NCBI RefSeq assembly: GCF_036898095.1
Contig: NC_090766.1
Span: 34,113,517 to 34,177,516, forward strand
Direction of reading: 5' to 3'
DNA from: Palaemon carinicauda
Taxonomy: Eukaryota > Arthropoda > Malacostraca > Decapoda > Palaemonidae
DNA length: 64,000 nt
Position numbers and translations under genes: made by a program. Below, in pieces: positions 9,953 to 20,871 of the stretch (position 1 is its first letter; every line of letters starts with the position of its first letter). Under the pieces are notes generated by a model, which did not search any database, was not told the origin of the DNA, and worked only from the letters and a program-made list of their open reading frames with translations.

Positions 9953-11107
9953 TGACGTCATCATGTTCATACTACTCCATATGACACGCCATCTTACTCG
10001 TGGATTAAGGACAGAAAGTTCATCTTACACCTAAAGACGTCCCCCCATATTTGTTTTGTTCGATTATTTTGATTATATAAGATAATAACTTCTAGCCAAC
10101 CAATGCCATGATATAACGACAGGAAAGGATATCATTCTAATAAAATACGGTATTTTGCAAGGTGTAATTGGCTGAATTGTATCCAGCTCAGAAAGGGCCA
10201 CAAACTGCTGCTACCAATGGCCGCCAAGTTCCCCCCCCCCACAATCATCGTTATTACTTCTACTTTTAGGGGTTTATTTCTCGCCCTCCATCAGACACTA
10301 TGAGTCTGTTCAGGCGGCCCTTGATGTGTGAAAATCATTTCTTTCCAGTTTATATTTTGCTTTGTATCTTTTCAGTAGTATTTGTATTCAGGCTTAATAG
10401 CTTTCAGATCACTATTAAAACACTTTCCAAAGAGATAAGTCTTCAGGTTTTTCTTGAAAGCTGCCACATTTTTGCTATTCTTGACATCAAGTGGAAGGTC
10501 GTTGAAGAGTCTCGGTGCAGCGCTGCATAACATACTTAAGTCAGCTCTGCTTCGATGTGGCTTGCTTCGTTCTCAAATCAAAATTATTCTGGGAAGTAGC
10601 ACATGGATGTGGCTGTCTTGGGTCACTATTAGTATATCATAATTGCTTATAATCTGTTTTATTATTGTTGTGTTTACATGCATCAGCTGTGTGACAAGGC
10701 TAAGGAATTGGTATTGCGAACTTTTACTTCTTGACCTAACACATTAATCCACCGCTAATTTGTGGTAAATTCATTATGATCAATGGTTTCTAGTATTCCA
10801 TAACGCAATTATTATGATTTACTTGGAATATGGATGTAGACGTGTAACCAATAGCGATATGTATTCATTCATAAATTGAACTTGTGACGTAAGCAGACAC
10901 AGGTAGCAAACTTAGACGACCACCATTCATTGCTGTACTACAGATTATGATGTAACTAAAGAAAAGACAAGTTTCTAGCTGGGGAAATAAAAACATTTGT
11001 ATCTTCCTCTGGTCTCATGGCATGCAGGAAAGAAATTAAAACTGCAATCATGCAATGGGTTTTCTCATATGATTTTAGTCGAAATTGACCTTAAACCACT
11101 TGGTCTA
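9953..11107 (+). repeat. Tandem unit A of a triplicated segment
   Basis: First of three diverged tandem copies, opening with a TGACGTCA palindrome (9953-9960). Shared landmarks in order: a TTCATC(T/C)TACACCTAA block, AGCCAACCAATG, GGATATCATTCTAATA followed by ACGGTATTTTGCAAGGTGTAA, an ACAATCATCGTTATTA block, GTGGCTTGCTTCGTTCTCAA, GGTATTGCGAA, GTGACGTAAGCAGACACAG and GCATGCAGGAAAGAAATTA. A LINE tail is inserted at 10258-10536. The unit is non-coding as far as I can see. Confidence 0.75.
10258..10536 (-). mobile_element. 5'-truncated L2/CR1-like LINE tail
   Basis: Reverse-complement match to the 3' end of the LINE at 12073-14190, including the last codons around AAPRPFNDLPLDVK, the 3' UTR GCCTGAACAGACTC(T/A)TAGTG block and an AAAGT-type tail. 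It sits inside tandem unit A between ATCATCGTTATTA and CAGCTCTGCTTCG. Confidence 0.75.
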
Positions 11108-11904
11108 TGACGTCATCCTACTCCATATAATGTCACCACACTTGTGTTAAGGACGGCAAGTTCATCCTACACCTAAGTACGTCACCATAGATTTGTGTTT
11201 TATTCGATTATTGTAATTATATGAGATAAAATCTCTTAGCCAACCAATGCTATGAGAGGATATCATTCTAATAGAATACGGTATTTTGCAAGGTGTAAAT
11301 GATTGAATTTCGTCTAGTTCAGAAAGGGCCACAGCCCACAATCATCGTTATTAACTGCTGCTCATATCGGCTCTGCTTCGCCGTGGCTTGCTTCGTTCTC
11401 AAATAAACATGATTCCATTGTTCTGGGAAGCGGTACATGAATGTGACTGGAGTGGGTCACTATTAATATATCATAATTACCCGTAATCCGATTTATTATT
11501 GTTGTTGTTGTTGTGGTATCATGTCTCGGCTGTGACAAGGCTTACGAGATGGTATTGCGAAAGGCGTTTTACTTCTTAACCTTACACACTCAATCCACCT
11601 CTAATTTGTTGTAAATTCGGTAAGATTTATCGTTTTTAGTATTCCTAACGTAATTGTTGTGATTTACTTAGAATGTGGATGTAGACGCGTAACCAATTGC
11701 GAATTTCATTTATATTTATTAAAATGATCTCGTGACGTAAGCAGACACAGACTATGATCCAAATAAGGAAAAGACAAGTTTCTAGCGGAGTAAATACAAA
11801 TATTGATGGATTTCTGTAGTCTTATGGGATACAGGGGAGAAATTAGAACTGCAATCTCGTATTGGGTCTCGTGTGATATCTTTGGCCTTATACCACTTGT
11901 ACTA
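11108..11904 (+). repeat. Tandem unit B of the triplicated segment
   Basis: Second copy, about 0.8 kb, without a transposon insertion and so the best guide to the unit. It begins TGACGTCA at 11108-11115 and runs through the same ordered landmarks as unit A. Confidence 0.75.
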
Positions 11905-12072
11905 TGACGTCACCATATTCATCCTACTCCGTATGACAACAAACCCTACTCGTGTTACTCTTAAACAAAGACAAACGTGTATTGTCTTTGACTCTTAAAG
12001 ACGGAAATGTTCATCCTACACCCAATGACGTACCCTATACCCGATTGTTGTTATCATATAAGATAATAACAA

Positions 12073-12105
12073 CATCTACCTTCCATCTAAGATGGAAGGT
12101 AGATG
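12073..12105. repeat. Perfect 16-bp palindrome at the LINE 5' junction
   Basis: CATCTACCTTCCATCT (12073-12088), one A, then its exact reverse complement (12090-12105). The arms straddle the point where unit C host sequence gives way to LINE sequence. Confidence 0.8.
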
Positions 12106-14026
12106 GAAAAGAGCCAAATCTTCACAACTTCACAAGCCAGAAATCTATATGATAAGGCCAGAAATTACTATAACATCCTGTTAGAAAAAACAAAAAGAAA
12201 ATTCTACAACGGCGAAAGTAAAAAAACTAATAACATGAGGGAGTTTCACAAAAACCTAGATGATTTGATTGGATTAAAGAAAAAATATGTCTTGCCTGAT
12301 AATGACTGTGCAGAGAAATTTGCTATATTCTTCAATGAAAAACTTGATAAAATTTATAGAGGTTTCCCCCAAAATCAGTTAGAAGGACAGTCAATTATGC
12401 CAGTGAAGGAGGGTAAGAAGTTAATAAATTTTAAGGAAATAGATATGTGCCACTTGTTAAGGGTTATGAGAGAGTTGAAGAATAAATATTGTGGAAACGA
12501 CCCTTTCCCAAACAGTTCAATAAAGGAAGCTCCAAACAAACAAGTTGTATATAATATTTACCTGAATATAATTAACCTAAGTATATCACAATCCTGTTTT
12601 CCTAGCTGTGAAAAAACTGCGTTGATCAAACCAATATACAAAGGAAAAGGTGATGTAAACGCACTAAATTCATATAGATTATAGACCCATTTCAAATTTA
12701 TCCTACATGTCGAAGGTTATTGAAAAAATCATAAGTGAGCAATTATGGGCGCGTATTAATGAGTTAGAGGTATTCCCGGAAAATCAATCGGCCTACAGAG
12801 CTAATCACTCTACAGAAACTACCTTATGCTCAATAATGAATGATATGATAGGTCTTCTTGATGAGGGAAAGTGTGGAATTTTGATTATGTTAGATCTTAG
12901 TGCTGCTTTCGATACTGTTGTGCACGAGTACTTACTTGACGACTTAAAGTCCATTGGAGTGACTGAAGAAGCACTGGAATTTTTGCGAAGCTACTTAACA
13001 AACAGGAAGACTATTGTAGAAGTTTCTGGAAACCGATCCAGTGAGAGAATTCTTATGAAAGGTGTACCACAGGGTAGTGTTCTGGGCCCTATCTTGTTCA
13101 ACATAGGCTATATACTATCGAGCTATCACACATCTTGAAAAAACAAAAAGTGGGCTTTAAACTATATGCAGATGATACTCAGTTCTACCTTTCAATTTCA
13201 ACAACACAAGATACAAAGAAGAAAATTGATGAGATAATGACTGAAATAAAAACATGGATGCAGAGGAAAAAAGATTAAATTAAATGATGATAAAACAGAA
13301 TGTATGTTTTTTGGCACAAAGGTGGCTTTGAAGAATTACCAGTTATTTCAAAGTATAGAAATTGGTGACGCTGATGTTAGGATTGTGCCTGTTGTGAAAA
13401 ATTTGGGTGTACTGATAGATTGTAATTTGTCGATGAGGGATCAAATTGTGAACACAGTGAAAGTGTGTAACTATTACCTGAGAGACATAGCATTTATTAG
13501 AAAATATTTAACAGAGGGCAGTACAAACATTTTAGTGATGAGTCACATAATATCAAGGCTTGATTATTGCAATTCTCTGTACTATAAATTGCCCAATACA
13601 CTACTAAGAAAGCTTCAAAATGTGCAAAACCGGCCGGCTAGACTGATAAAAGGCATTAAACTATTGGAGATAATAACTCCTGCATTGATCAATCTACATT
13701 GGTTACCTGTTAAGGCTAGAATTGAATTTAAGATTTGTTTGTTGACTCACAAAGCACTTACAAGTGATAAGCCTAAATATCTTCGGGGTTGCTTGATCCC
13801 CTATCCTCAAGCTACTAGCGCTGCTGTAAGAGTTAGACATGCTGATGACCCATATAGACTATTCAAAATTAGTGTGAATCATGCAATAGGGGGAATAACG
13901 TTTTGTTATGCTGCACCGAGACCCTTCAACGACCTTCCACTTGATGTCAAGAATAGCAAAAATGTGGCAGCTTTCAAGAAAAACCTGAAGACTTATCCCT
14001 TGGAAAGTGTTATAATATTGATCTGA
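12103..14026 (+). pseudogene. L2/CR1-like LINE reverse transcriptase
   Basis: Non-LTR reverse transcriptase with a thumb/C-terminal region. Motifs: IKPIYKGKGDVNALNSYR (about 12628-12680), LDLSAAFDTVVHEYLL (about 12890-12945), KGVPQGSVLGPILFN (about 13055-13105), YADDTQFY (about 13167-13190), SRLDYCNSLYY (about 13552-13585) and LHWLPVKARIEFK (about 13695-13735). Breaks: a frame change and stop near 12680, a frameshift just after the PQG block near 13105, and a stop and frame change near 13275. It is a dead copy. The organisation and C-terminal motifs are typical of L2/CR1 relatives. Confidence 0.8.
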
Positions 14027-14708
14027 AAACTATTAAGCCTGAATACAAATGCTAGCGAATAACTGAAAAGATACAGAACAAAATATTAACTGGAAAGAAA
14101 TTATTTTCACACACCAAGGCCCGCCTGAACAGACTCTTAGTGTCTGATGGAGGGCGAGAAATAAACCCTGAAAAGTAAAAGTAAAGTAAAATTTATAGTC
14201 AATCAATGTCGTGATATGACGACATGATAGGATATCATTCTCATAGGATACCGTATTTTCTAAGGTGTAATTGGCTGAAATCTGAATTTTGTCTAGCTCA
14301 GTAAGGGCCCATACGCCTGTAACCAATGGCCGCCAAGTCTCCGGCAATCATCGTTATTAACTGCTACTCAAATCACCCCTGCTTCACCGTGACTTGCTTC
14401 GTTCTCAAATAAACATTATTCCATTGTTCAAGGAAGCGGCATATTGATGTGGCTGGTGTGGGTCACTATCAATATATCATTATTACATATAATCTGTTTT
14501 ATTATTATTGTTTGTTGTTGTATTTACATGCATCAGCTGTGACCAGGCTTTGGGAATGGTATTGCGAGCGATGTTTTACTTCTTAACCTTACATAGTTAA
14601 TCCACCTCTAATTTGTTGTAAATTAAATATAATCTATAGTTTGTAGTATTCCAAAGCGTAATTATTGTGATTTACTCATAGTATGGTTGTAGGCGAGTAA
14701 CCAATAGT

Positions 14709-17700
14709 CCATCCATATACCAAGGCACTTCCCCCAATTTTGGGGGGTAGCCGACATCAACAAAGAAACAAAACAAAAAGGGGACTACTCTCTACGTTCC
14801 TCCAGCCTAACCAGGGACTCAGCTGAGTTCAGCTGGTACTGCTAGGGTGCCACAGCCCAACCTCCCACAATTCCACCACAGATGAAGCTTCATAATGCTG
14901 AATCCCCTACTGCTGCTACCTCCGCGGTCATCTAAGGCACCGGAGGAAGCAGCAGGGCCTACCGGAACTGCGTCACAATCGCTCGCCATTCATTCCTATT
15001 TCTAGCACGCTCTCTTGCCTCTCTCACATCTATCCTCCTATCACCCAGAGCTTTCTTCACACCATCCATCCACCCAAACCTTGGCCTTCCTCTTGTACTT
15101 CTCCCATCAACTCTTGCATTCATCACCTTCTTTAGCAGACAGCCATTTTCCAATCTCTCAACATGGCCAAACCACCTCAACACATTCATATCCACTCTAG
15201 CCGCTAACTCATTTCTTACACCCGTTCTCACCCTCACCACTTCGTTCCTAACCGTATCTACTCAAGATACACCAGCCATACTCCTTAGACACTTCATCTC
15301 AAACACATTCAATTTCTGTCTCTCCATCACTTTCATTCCCCACAACTCCGATCCATACATCACAGTTGGTACAATCACTTTCTCATATAGAACTCTCTTT
15401 ACATTCATGCCCAACCCTCTATTTTTTACTACTCCCTTAACTGCCCCCAACACTTTGCATCCTTCATTCACTCTCTGACGTACATCTGCTTCCACTCCAC
15501 CATTTGCTGCAACAACAGACCCCAAGTACTTAAACTGATCCACCTCCTCAAGTAACTCTCCATTCAACATGACATTCAACCTTGCACCACCTTCCCTTCT
15601 CGTACATCTCATAACCTTACTCTTACCCACATTAACTCTCAACTTCCTTCTCTCACACACCCTTCCAAATTCTGTCACTAGTCGGTCAAGCTTCTCTTCT
15701 GTGTCTGCTACCAGTACAGTATCATCCGCAAACAACAACTGATTTACCTCCCATTCATGATCATTTTCGTCTACCAGTTTTAATCCTCGTCCAAGCACTC
15801 GAGCATTCACCTCTCTCACCACTCCATCAACATACAAGTTAAACAACCACGGCGACATCACACATCCCTGTCTCAGCCCCACTCTCACCGGAAACCAATC
15901 GCTCACTTCATTTCCTATTCTAACACATGCTTTACTACCTTTGTAGAAACTTTTCACTGCTTGCAACAACCTTCCACCAACTCCATATAACCTCATCACA
16001 TTCCACATTGCTTCCCTATCAACTCTATCATATGCTTTCTCCAGATCCATAAACGCAACATATTCCTCCTTACCTTTTGCTAAATATTTCTCGCATATCT
16101 GCCTAACTGTAAAAATCTGATTCATACAACCCCTACCTCTTCTAAAACCACCCTGTACTTCCAAAATTGCATTCTCTGTTTTATCCTTAATCCTATTAAT
16201 CATTACTCTACCATACACTTTTCCAACTACACTCAACAAACTAATACCTCTTGAATTACAACACTCATGCACATCTCCCTTACCCTTGTATAGTGGTACA
16301 ATACACGCACAAACCCAATCTACTGGTACCATTGACAACACAAAACACATATTAAACAATCTCACCAACCATTCAAATACAGTCACACCCCCTTCCTTCA
16401 ACATCTCAGCTTTCACACCATCCATACCAGATGCTTTTCCTACTCTCGTTTCATCTAGTGCTCTCCTCACTTCCTCTATTGTAATCTCTCTCTCATTCTC
16501 ATCTCCCATCACTGGCACCTCAACACCTGGAACAGCAATTATATCTGCCTCCCTATTATCCTGAACATTCAGCAAACTTTCAAAATATTCCGCCCACCTT
16601 TTCCTTGCCTCCTCTCCTTTTAACAACCTTCCATTTCCATCTTTCACTGTCTCTTCAATTCTTGCACCAGCCTTCCTTACTCTCTTCACTTCTTTCCAAA
16701 ACTTCTTCTTATTCTCTTCATATGACTGACCCAGTCCCTGACCCCACCTCAGGTCAGCTGCCCTCTTTGCCTCACGTACCTTGCGCTTTACTTCCACCTT
16801 TTTCTCTCTATATTTTTCATACTTCTCTATACTATTACTCTGCAGCCATTCTTCAAAAGCCCTCTTTTTCTCTTCCACTTTTACCTTCACTCCTTCATTC
16901 CACCATTCACTGCCCTTCCTCATGCTGCCTCCAACAACCTTCTTGCCACATACATCACTTGCAATCCCAACAAAATTTTCTTTTGCTAACTTCCACTCCT
17001 CCTCTAAATTACCAGTTTCTCTTACTCTCACCTCGTCATATGCCATTTTCAACCTTTCCTGATATTTACTTTTTACCCCCGGTTTTATTAGCTCTTCAAC
17101 CCTCACTAGCTCCCTTTTACATCCACCTACTCTATTCCCCCACTCTTTTGCTGCAACTAATTTTCCTTCCACCAAAAAATGATCAGACATACCGTTAGCC
17201 ATACCCCTAAACCCGTGCACGTCTTTCAATCTTCCAAACATTTTTTTAGTTATCAACACATAATCCATTAATGCCCTTTCTACTACTCTTCCATTTGCCA
17301 CTCTTACCCATGTATACTTATTTTTATCTTTCTTTTTAAAGAAGCTAGCACTTATTACCATCTCTTGTTCAACACACATATCTACCAGTCTCTCACCACT
17401 CTCATTTTCACCTGGTACGCCATACTTTCCAATGACACCTTCTACCTCTCCAGCGCCCACTCTAGCACCCATGACAACTACATAATTCCTTCTACCCAGT
17501 CCTTCTACACACCTAGTTAATTCATTCCAGAACTCATTCCGCTCTTCTTCACTTTTCTCACTACCTGGCCCATACGCACTGACAAACGCCCAACACTCCC
17601 TACCCAACCTAACCCTTACCCACATTAACCTAGATGATATCTCCTTCCATTCCACTACTTTACCTGTCATCCATTCACTCAGCAATAAAGCCACACCCTC

Positions 17701-18074
17701 TCTCGCTCTTCCCCTTTCAATCCCAGACACTCTACCAGACATTTCACCAAACATCACTTCACCCTTTCCTTTCATCTTTGTCTCACACAAGGCCAATACA
17801 TCCATCCTTCTACTTCTAAACATACTTCCAATCTCACATCTTTTACTCTCTATCATACTACATCCACGCACATTCAAACACCCCAAAACTAGAGTGCGGG
17901 GAGCAGTCGCTCTCTCCCCAGCTCCATCTCTTTGATAACGTCTCACAGGATTTTTTATACGGGAGAGGGGGTTCCCAGCCCCCTCGTCCCGTCCCTTTTA
18001 GTCGCCTCTTACGACACGCAGGGATAACGTTGGCGCTATTCTAATTGTTTTTATGCCCCCGCGGCCACAGGGGG
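14709..18074 (-). mobile_element. RTE-clade LINE, nearly complete
   Basis: A minus-strand LINE of about 3.4 kb inserted in tandem unit C, with a candidate 7-bp target duplication CAATAGT (14702-14708 and 18075-18081). The 5' UTR holds a TGCGTGTCGTAAGAGGCGAC block and the 3' UTR a GGTAGCCGACATC-type region (seen on the plus strand at 14751). A single endonuclease-RT frame lies between. Classification as RTE rests on the RT and C-terminal motifs. Confidence 0.85.
14959..17946 (-). pseudogene. RTE endonuclease-reverse transcriptase, one in-frame stop
   Basis: About 996 codons in one frame, broken only by a TGA at 15262-15264 that sits in the C-terminal region. The N-terminal apurinic-type endonuclease shows LNVRG, LCETK, YTWVR..G and SDHFLV. 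However the loop normally reading GD.NARVG here reads VVMGARVG, so the three residues carrying the catalytic Asp and Asn appear deleted (about 17465-17480). The RT shows GKASGMDGV, FMDLEKAYDRVDR, GLRQGCVMSPWLFNLY and LLFADDTVLVA; the C-terminus shows RWFGHVERLENG and RGRPRFGWMDGV. It would nick DNA and copy its RNA there. No in-frame ATG marks the start clearly. Confidence 0.85.
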
Positions 18075-18325
18075 CAATAGTGATGTGTATTTATTCATAA
18101 AAAATTACTTCTTGACGGAATCAGACACAAATAAGAAACGTAATGGGCCATCTGTCATTGATTTACTATAGACTATGATGTAACCAATGAGAAAAGTTTT
18201 TAGCTGAGGAAATAAAAACATTGGTGTCTTCCTCTGGTCTTATGAGATGCAGGGGAAAAATTAAAGCCAACCGTGCAATGGGTTTCTCGTGGGATTACAG
18301 CCTAGACTGGCCTTATAAAACAGCA

Positions 18326-18732
18326 TGGTATGGTGTGAATTTCTGAATAATGTGCAATCAACATAAACGTAGCCAGCTAATGGGATATTTGGACCTTGAT
18401 TCCCAAATCACTAAGTAATTATATATTCCTCTGAAATTATCGTAAATAAGTTAGTTATGCATATATAATGAAGTTTAGTATAATTTCTTAAAACATTCAT
18501 GACTTTTTCTAGGTTATGAAAAAGAGAAATGAAAACCAGGACAGAAAATAAAATAACTGAAAAGGGTGGAACAAAATTGAACAACCAAAAGCAAGTAAAC
18601 TAGGCAGAAAAAGTGAACCGTTCTAGAGAAGGATCAATTATTAACTACTACTACAACTAGGTCCCCTTAAGTCTGGGTTAAGATATTGCTGCAACTGCAA
18701 CAGCCAACAACTTCAACAATTTATTTGTGAAA
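18326..18732. other. Intergenic, nothing recognised
   Basis: AT-rich sequence between tandem unit C and the exon-like piece at 18733. No open frame or repeat could be supported. Confidence 0.4.
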
Positions 18733-18828
18733 ATGCCTCGAGTGACAAGTTTAGCGCGTTGTATTGCAGATATGACTAAAAAGTCATCGAATCTTCCTGA
18801 ATCTTATATCAAGAGGGCCATGCAAGAG
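18733..18828 (+). CDS. Candidate first exon, unknown protein
   Basis: An ATG opens 32 codons (beginning MPRVTSLARCIADMTKK) that end exactly at a strong splice donor, CAAGAG|GTAAGT. A pyrimidine-rich acceptor ending GCAG lies near 19155, but the sequence behind it enters a C-rich repeat, so a downstream exon is not convincing. It could be a host exon, a transposon exon or chance. I do not recognise the peptide. Confidence 0.25.
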
Positions 18829-19550
18829 GTAAGTGAAGGCAGGCCACTGGCCTCTACTGTACGGTGCATACTGTACTTTTTCGGGATTTCCTTATAAGAG
18901 AACGGACCCTTTTCTATGGAAAAAAAGTATTTTTGGTAAAATTACAGTTTCAACCATTATGGGGAAACTGGAATGAAAATATATTTGTTGCATCAGAAAT
19001 AGTGTAGTTCCAACGGATTTAACGTTTATTTTGACCGCAAACCATCCGATTTAGAGATTTACTATGTAATTGGAGTTAAAACAACAAGTTTTTCCAGAAA
19101 AATCAGTGTTTGTAACTGTGTTTTTATTGTTTTTGTTTCATTTGTTGTAATGCAGAAAGACCCTACTTCATCCCAACAATTATGGGGGACACCAGGTCGG
19201 AACCGGGGTTTTGGGTGGGGGGGCGGCCGTCAAATGATATTTGCAATAAATGAATACTTATCCTTCCACCACCCCTACCTAGACCTACCGGGGGGGCTCT
19301 GCCCCCCCTGCGACCCCCCCCTTAAAGCCACAGTGATTTTCGGGGCACTACCGAACCTAATACAACCACCTAACCTAGGGCCCTGTACCCCTACCTAGGC
19401 CTAGCCCCTGCGACCCCCCCCCCCTTACGGCCACTACCTAACACATCCATCAAACCAAATCCAAAGTGATGGTACTGCTGTATACATCGTTATGCTATCA
19501 CCATTATAATATACTCTATAAATTAATGAAGCTTACCTTAAACTGTTGGT

Positions 19551-19790
19551 TCATAAAGATGTGCTGCTGCTTTGAGGAAAACGTGTAGCCTTTGCGAAGG
19601 TTCCTTGACATGCAAGACAATTTTTATTTTGTAAAATTAAATTGTGTCTCTGGCACAAATCTACTAGTTTTTCAATATTCCCCGAATGAGTTACATCAAA
19701 TTCATTGTAAGTTAGGAAACAGTCAGGACAAGAAGATGGAATTTCAACTTCTTGTGCAACATGAGATGACGTGCTTGCTATGGCCTCCAT
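19551..19790 (-). CDS. Short cysteine-rich ORF, possible transposase N-terminus
   Basis: 79 codons from ATG at 19790 to a TGA. The sequence has two Cys pairs (CPDC and CLAC) around an IEKLVDLCQRHNLIL helix. This loosely resembles the first exon of ISXO2/Merlin-type transposase genes of arthropods, where a Cys-rich lead precedes the catalytic exon. No catalytic exon follows here. A donor-like AAG|GTAAGC lies just past the stop. Two CCAAT boxes lie 50-105 bp upstream of the ATG. The family call is weak. Confidence 0.3.
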   Translation of the reverse strand: MEAIASTSSHVAQEVEIPSSCPDCFLTYNEFDVTHSGNIEKLVDLCQRHNLILQNKNCLACQGTFAKATRFPQSSSTSL

Positions 19791-19837
19791 GTCTAAGAAC
19801 GAAATGAAATGCCTCGGTAAGATAATGTATTGTCGCG

Positions 19838-19921
19838 CTGTGATTGGCCAAACATGTAAGATGTCATAGTGGATAGGCACTGTGATTGGCCAAACGTGTA
19901 AGACTTCATAGTGGACTAGTT
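19838..19921 (-). promoter_or_regulatory. Tandem 42-bp repeat with two CCAAT boxes
   Basis: Two direct copies (19838-19879, 19880-19921) of a unit that on the minus strand reads TTTGGCCAATCACAG. Each holds a consensus CCAAT box in the orientation and distance expected for the ORF starting at 19790. Confidence 0.45.
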
Positions 19922-20169
19922 TGTCTGTGGATTATAGTGGTTACAGGGCTCATTTGAGCAAAAACAGGACAGTCAACAATAACAACAGACTTAGAAGAAA
20001 TCTGGGAGGAAGACATGAGTAGCGTGAGTTTGATCGTCGATATATAAAGAACTAGGCATTTACGACAGATAATATTATACAGAAATACTACAAAAGACTT
20101 GCTTTACTCGGGAAAAATATTAATATAAAATAGATTTCCCATAATGGTTGAAACTGTAATAATACCGTA

Positions 20170-20515
<346 letters not shown>

Positions 20516-20650
20516 CCGTTTCCTAACCCCTTCACCCTTATATTAATGTTGAATGGCCTCCTAACCTTGAGTTTCTGATCATATATTCCCCTATTTTCAA
20601 ATATTCCCTGAATCCTTAATATTCCTCAATATTCTTTTTTAAGAGCCAAC

Positions 20651-20704
20651 TTCACTCATTTGGCTGATAATATTTATTTTAATGTTACTGTTCTTAAAAT
20701 ATTC
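20651..20704 (+). repeat. LINE/SINE tail, left half (split by DIRS-B and DIRS-A1)
   Basis: Part of the conserved LINE/SINE 3' region (ATATTTATTTTAATGTTACT, then GTTCTTAAAATATT) that stops at the DIRS-B left terminus. The continuation, TTTTCCTTATTTCC onward, is at 35194, after both DIRS elements. Confidence 0.7.
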
Positions 20705-20871
20705 TTTTAAATATTAAACTTAGCCGGTGAATATATAATAGCTGACGTCTCCGACGGCTCGACAGATTCCAAAAACTCGCGAGCGATCGCCGTGAAGGTT
20801 GCGGGTGTGACCACCAGCGCCGACTATCGGCCAGATACCGCATATACTTGTCAACATCTCCAGTTCTTCTC
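20705..20871 (+). repeat. DIRS-B left inverted terminal repeat
   Basis: Begins TTTTAAATATTAAACTTAGC, passes TATCGGCCAGATACCGCATA and ends near CATCTCCAGTTCTTCT. It is the reverse complement of 26969-27157 except at the extreme end, as expected for DIRS. Confidence 0.88.

Larger units (their letters stand above)
12073..14190 (+). mobile_element. 5'-truncated L2/CR1-like LINE
   Basis: A LINE fragment inserted in unit C. It contains RT and the C-terminal region and ends in an AAAGTAAAAGTAAAG short-repeat tail, which fits CR1/L2-type elements better than poly(A) LINEs. The endonuclease domain is absent (5' truncation). A second copy of its tail is at 10258-10536 on the other strand. I found no clear target duplication. 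Confidence 0.75.
11905..18325 (+). repeat. Tandem unit C, expanded by two LINE insertions
   Basis: Third copy. It starts TGACGTCA at 11905-11912, is interrupted by the L2/CR1-like LINE (12073-14190), resumes with TCAATCAATGTCGTGATATG at 14201, is interrupted again by the RTE element (14709-18074), and ends with the landmark block about 18075-18325 (GGAATCAGACACA, GAGATGCAGGGGAAAAATTA). Without the insertions it is about 0.94 kb. Confidence 0.75.

Noticed and set aside
16286..17198. Plus-strand frames opposite the RTE gene
   Set aside because: They are Pro/Ser/Leu-rich shadows of the minus-strand endonuclease-RT frame, with no motifs of their own.
19150..19398. Second exon for the candidate exon at 18733
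   Set aside because: An acceptor-like GCAG exists, but the following sequence enters a C/G-rich repeat also seen near 35.6 kb, so a host exon is unlikely.
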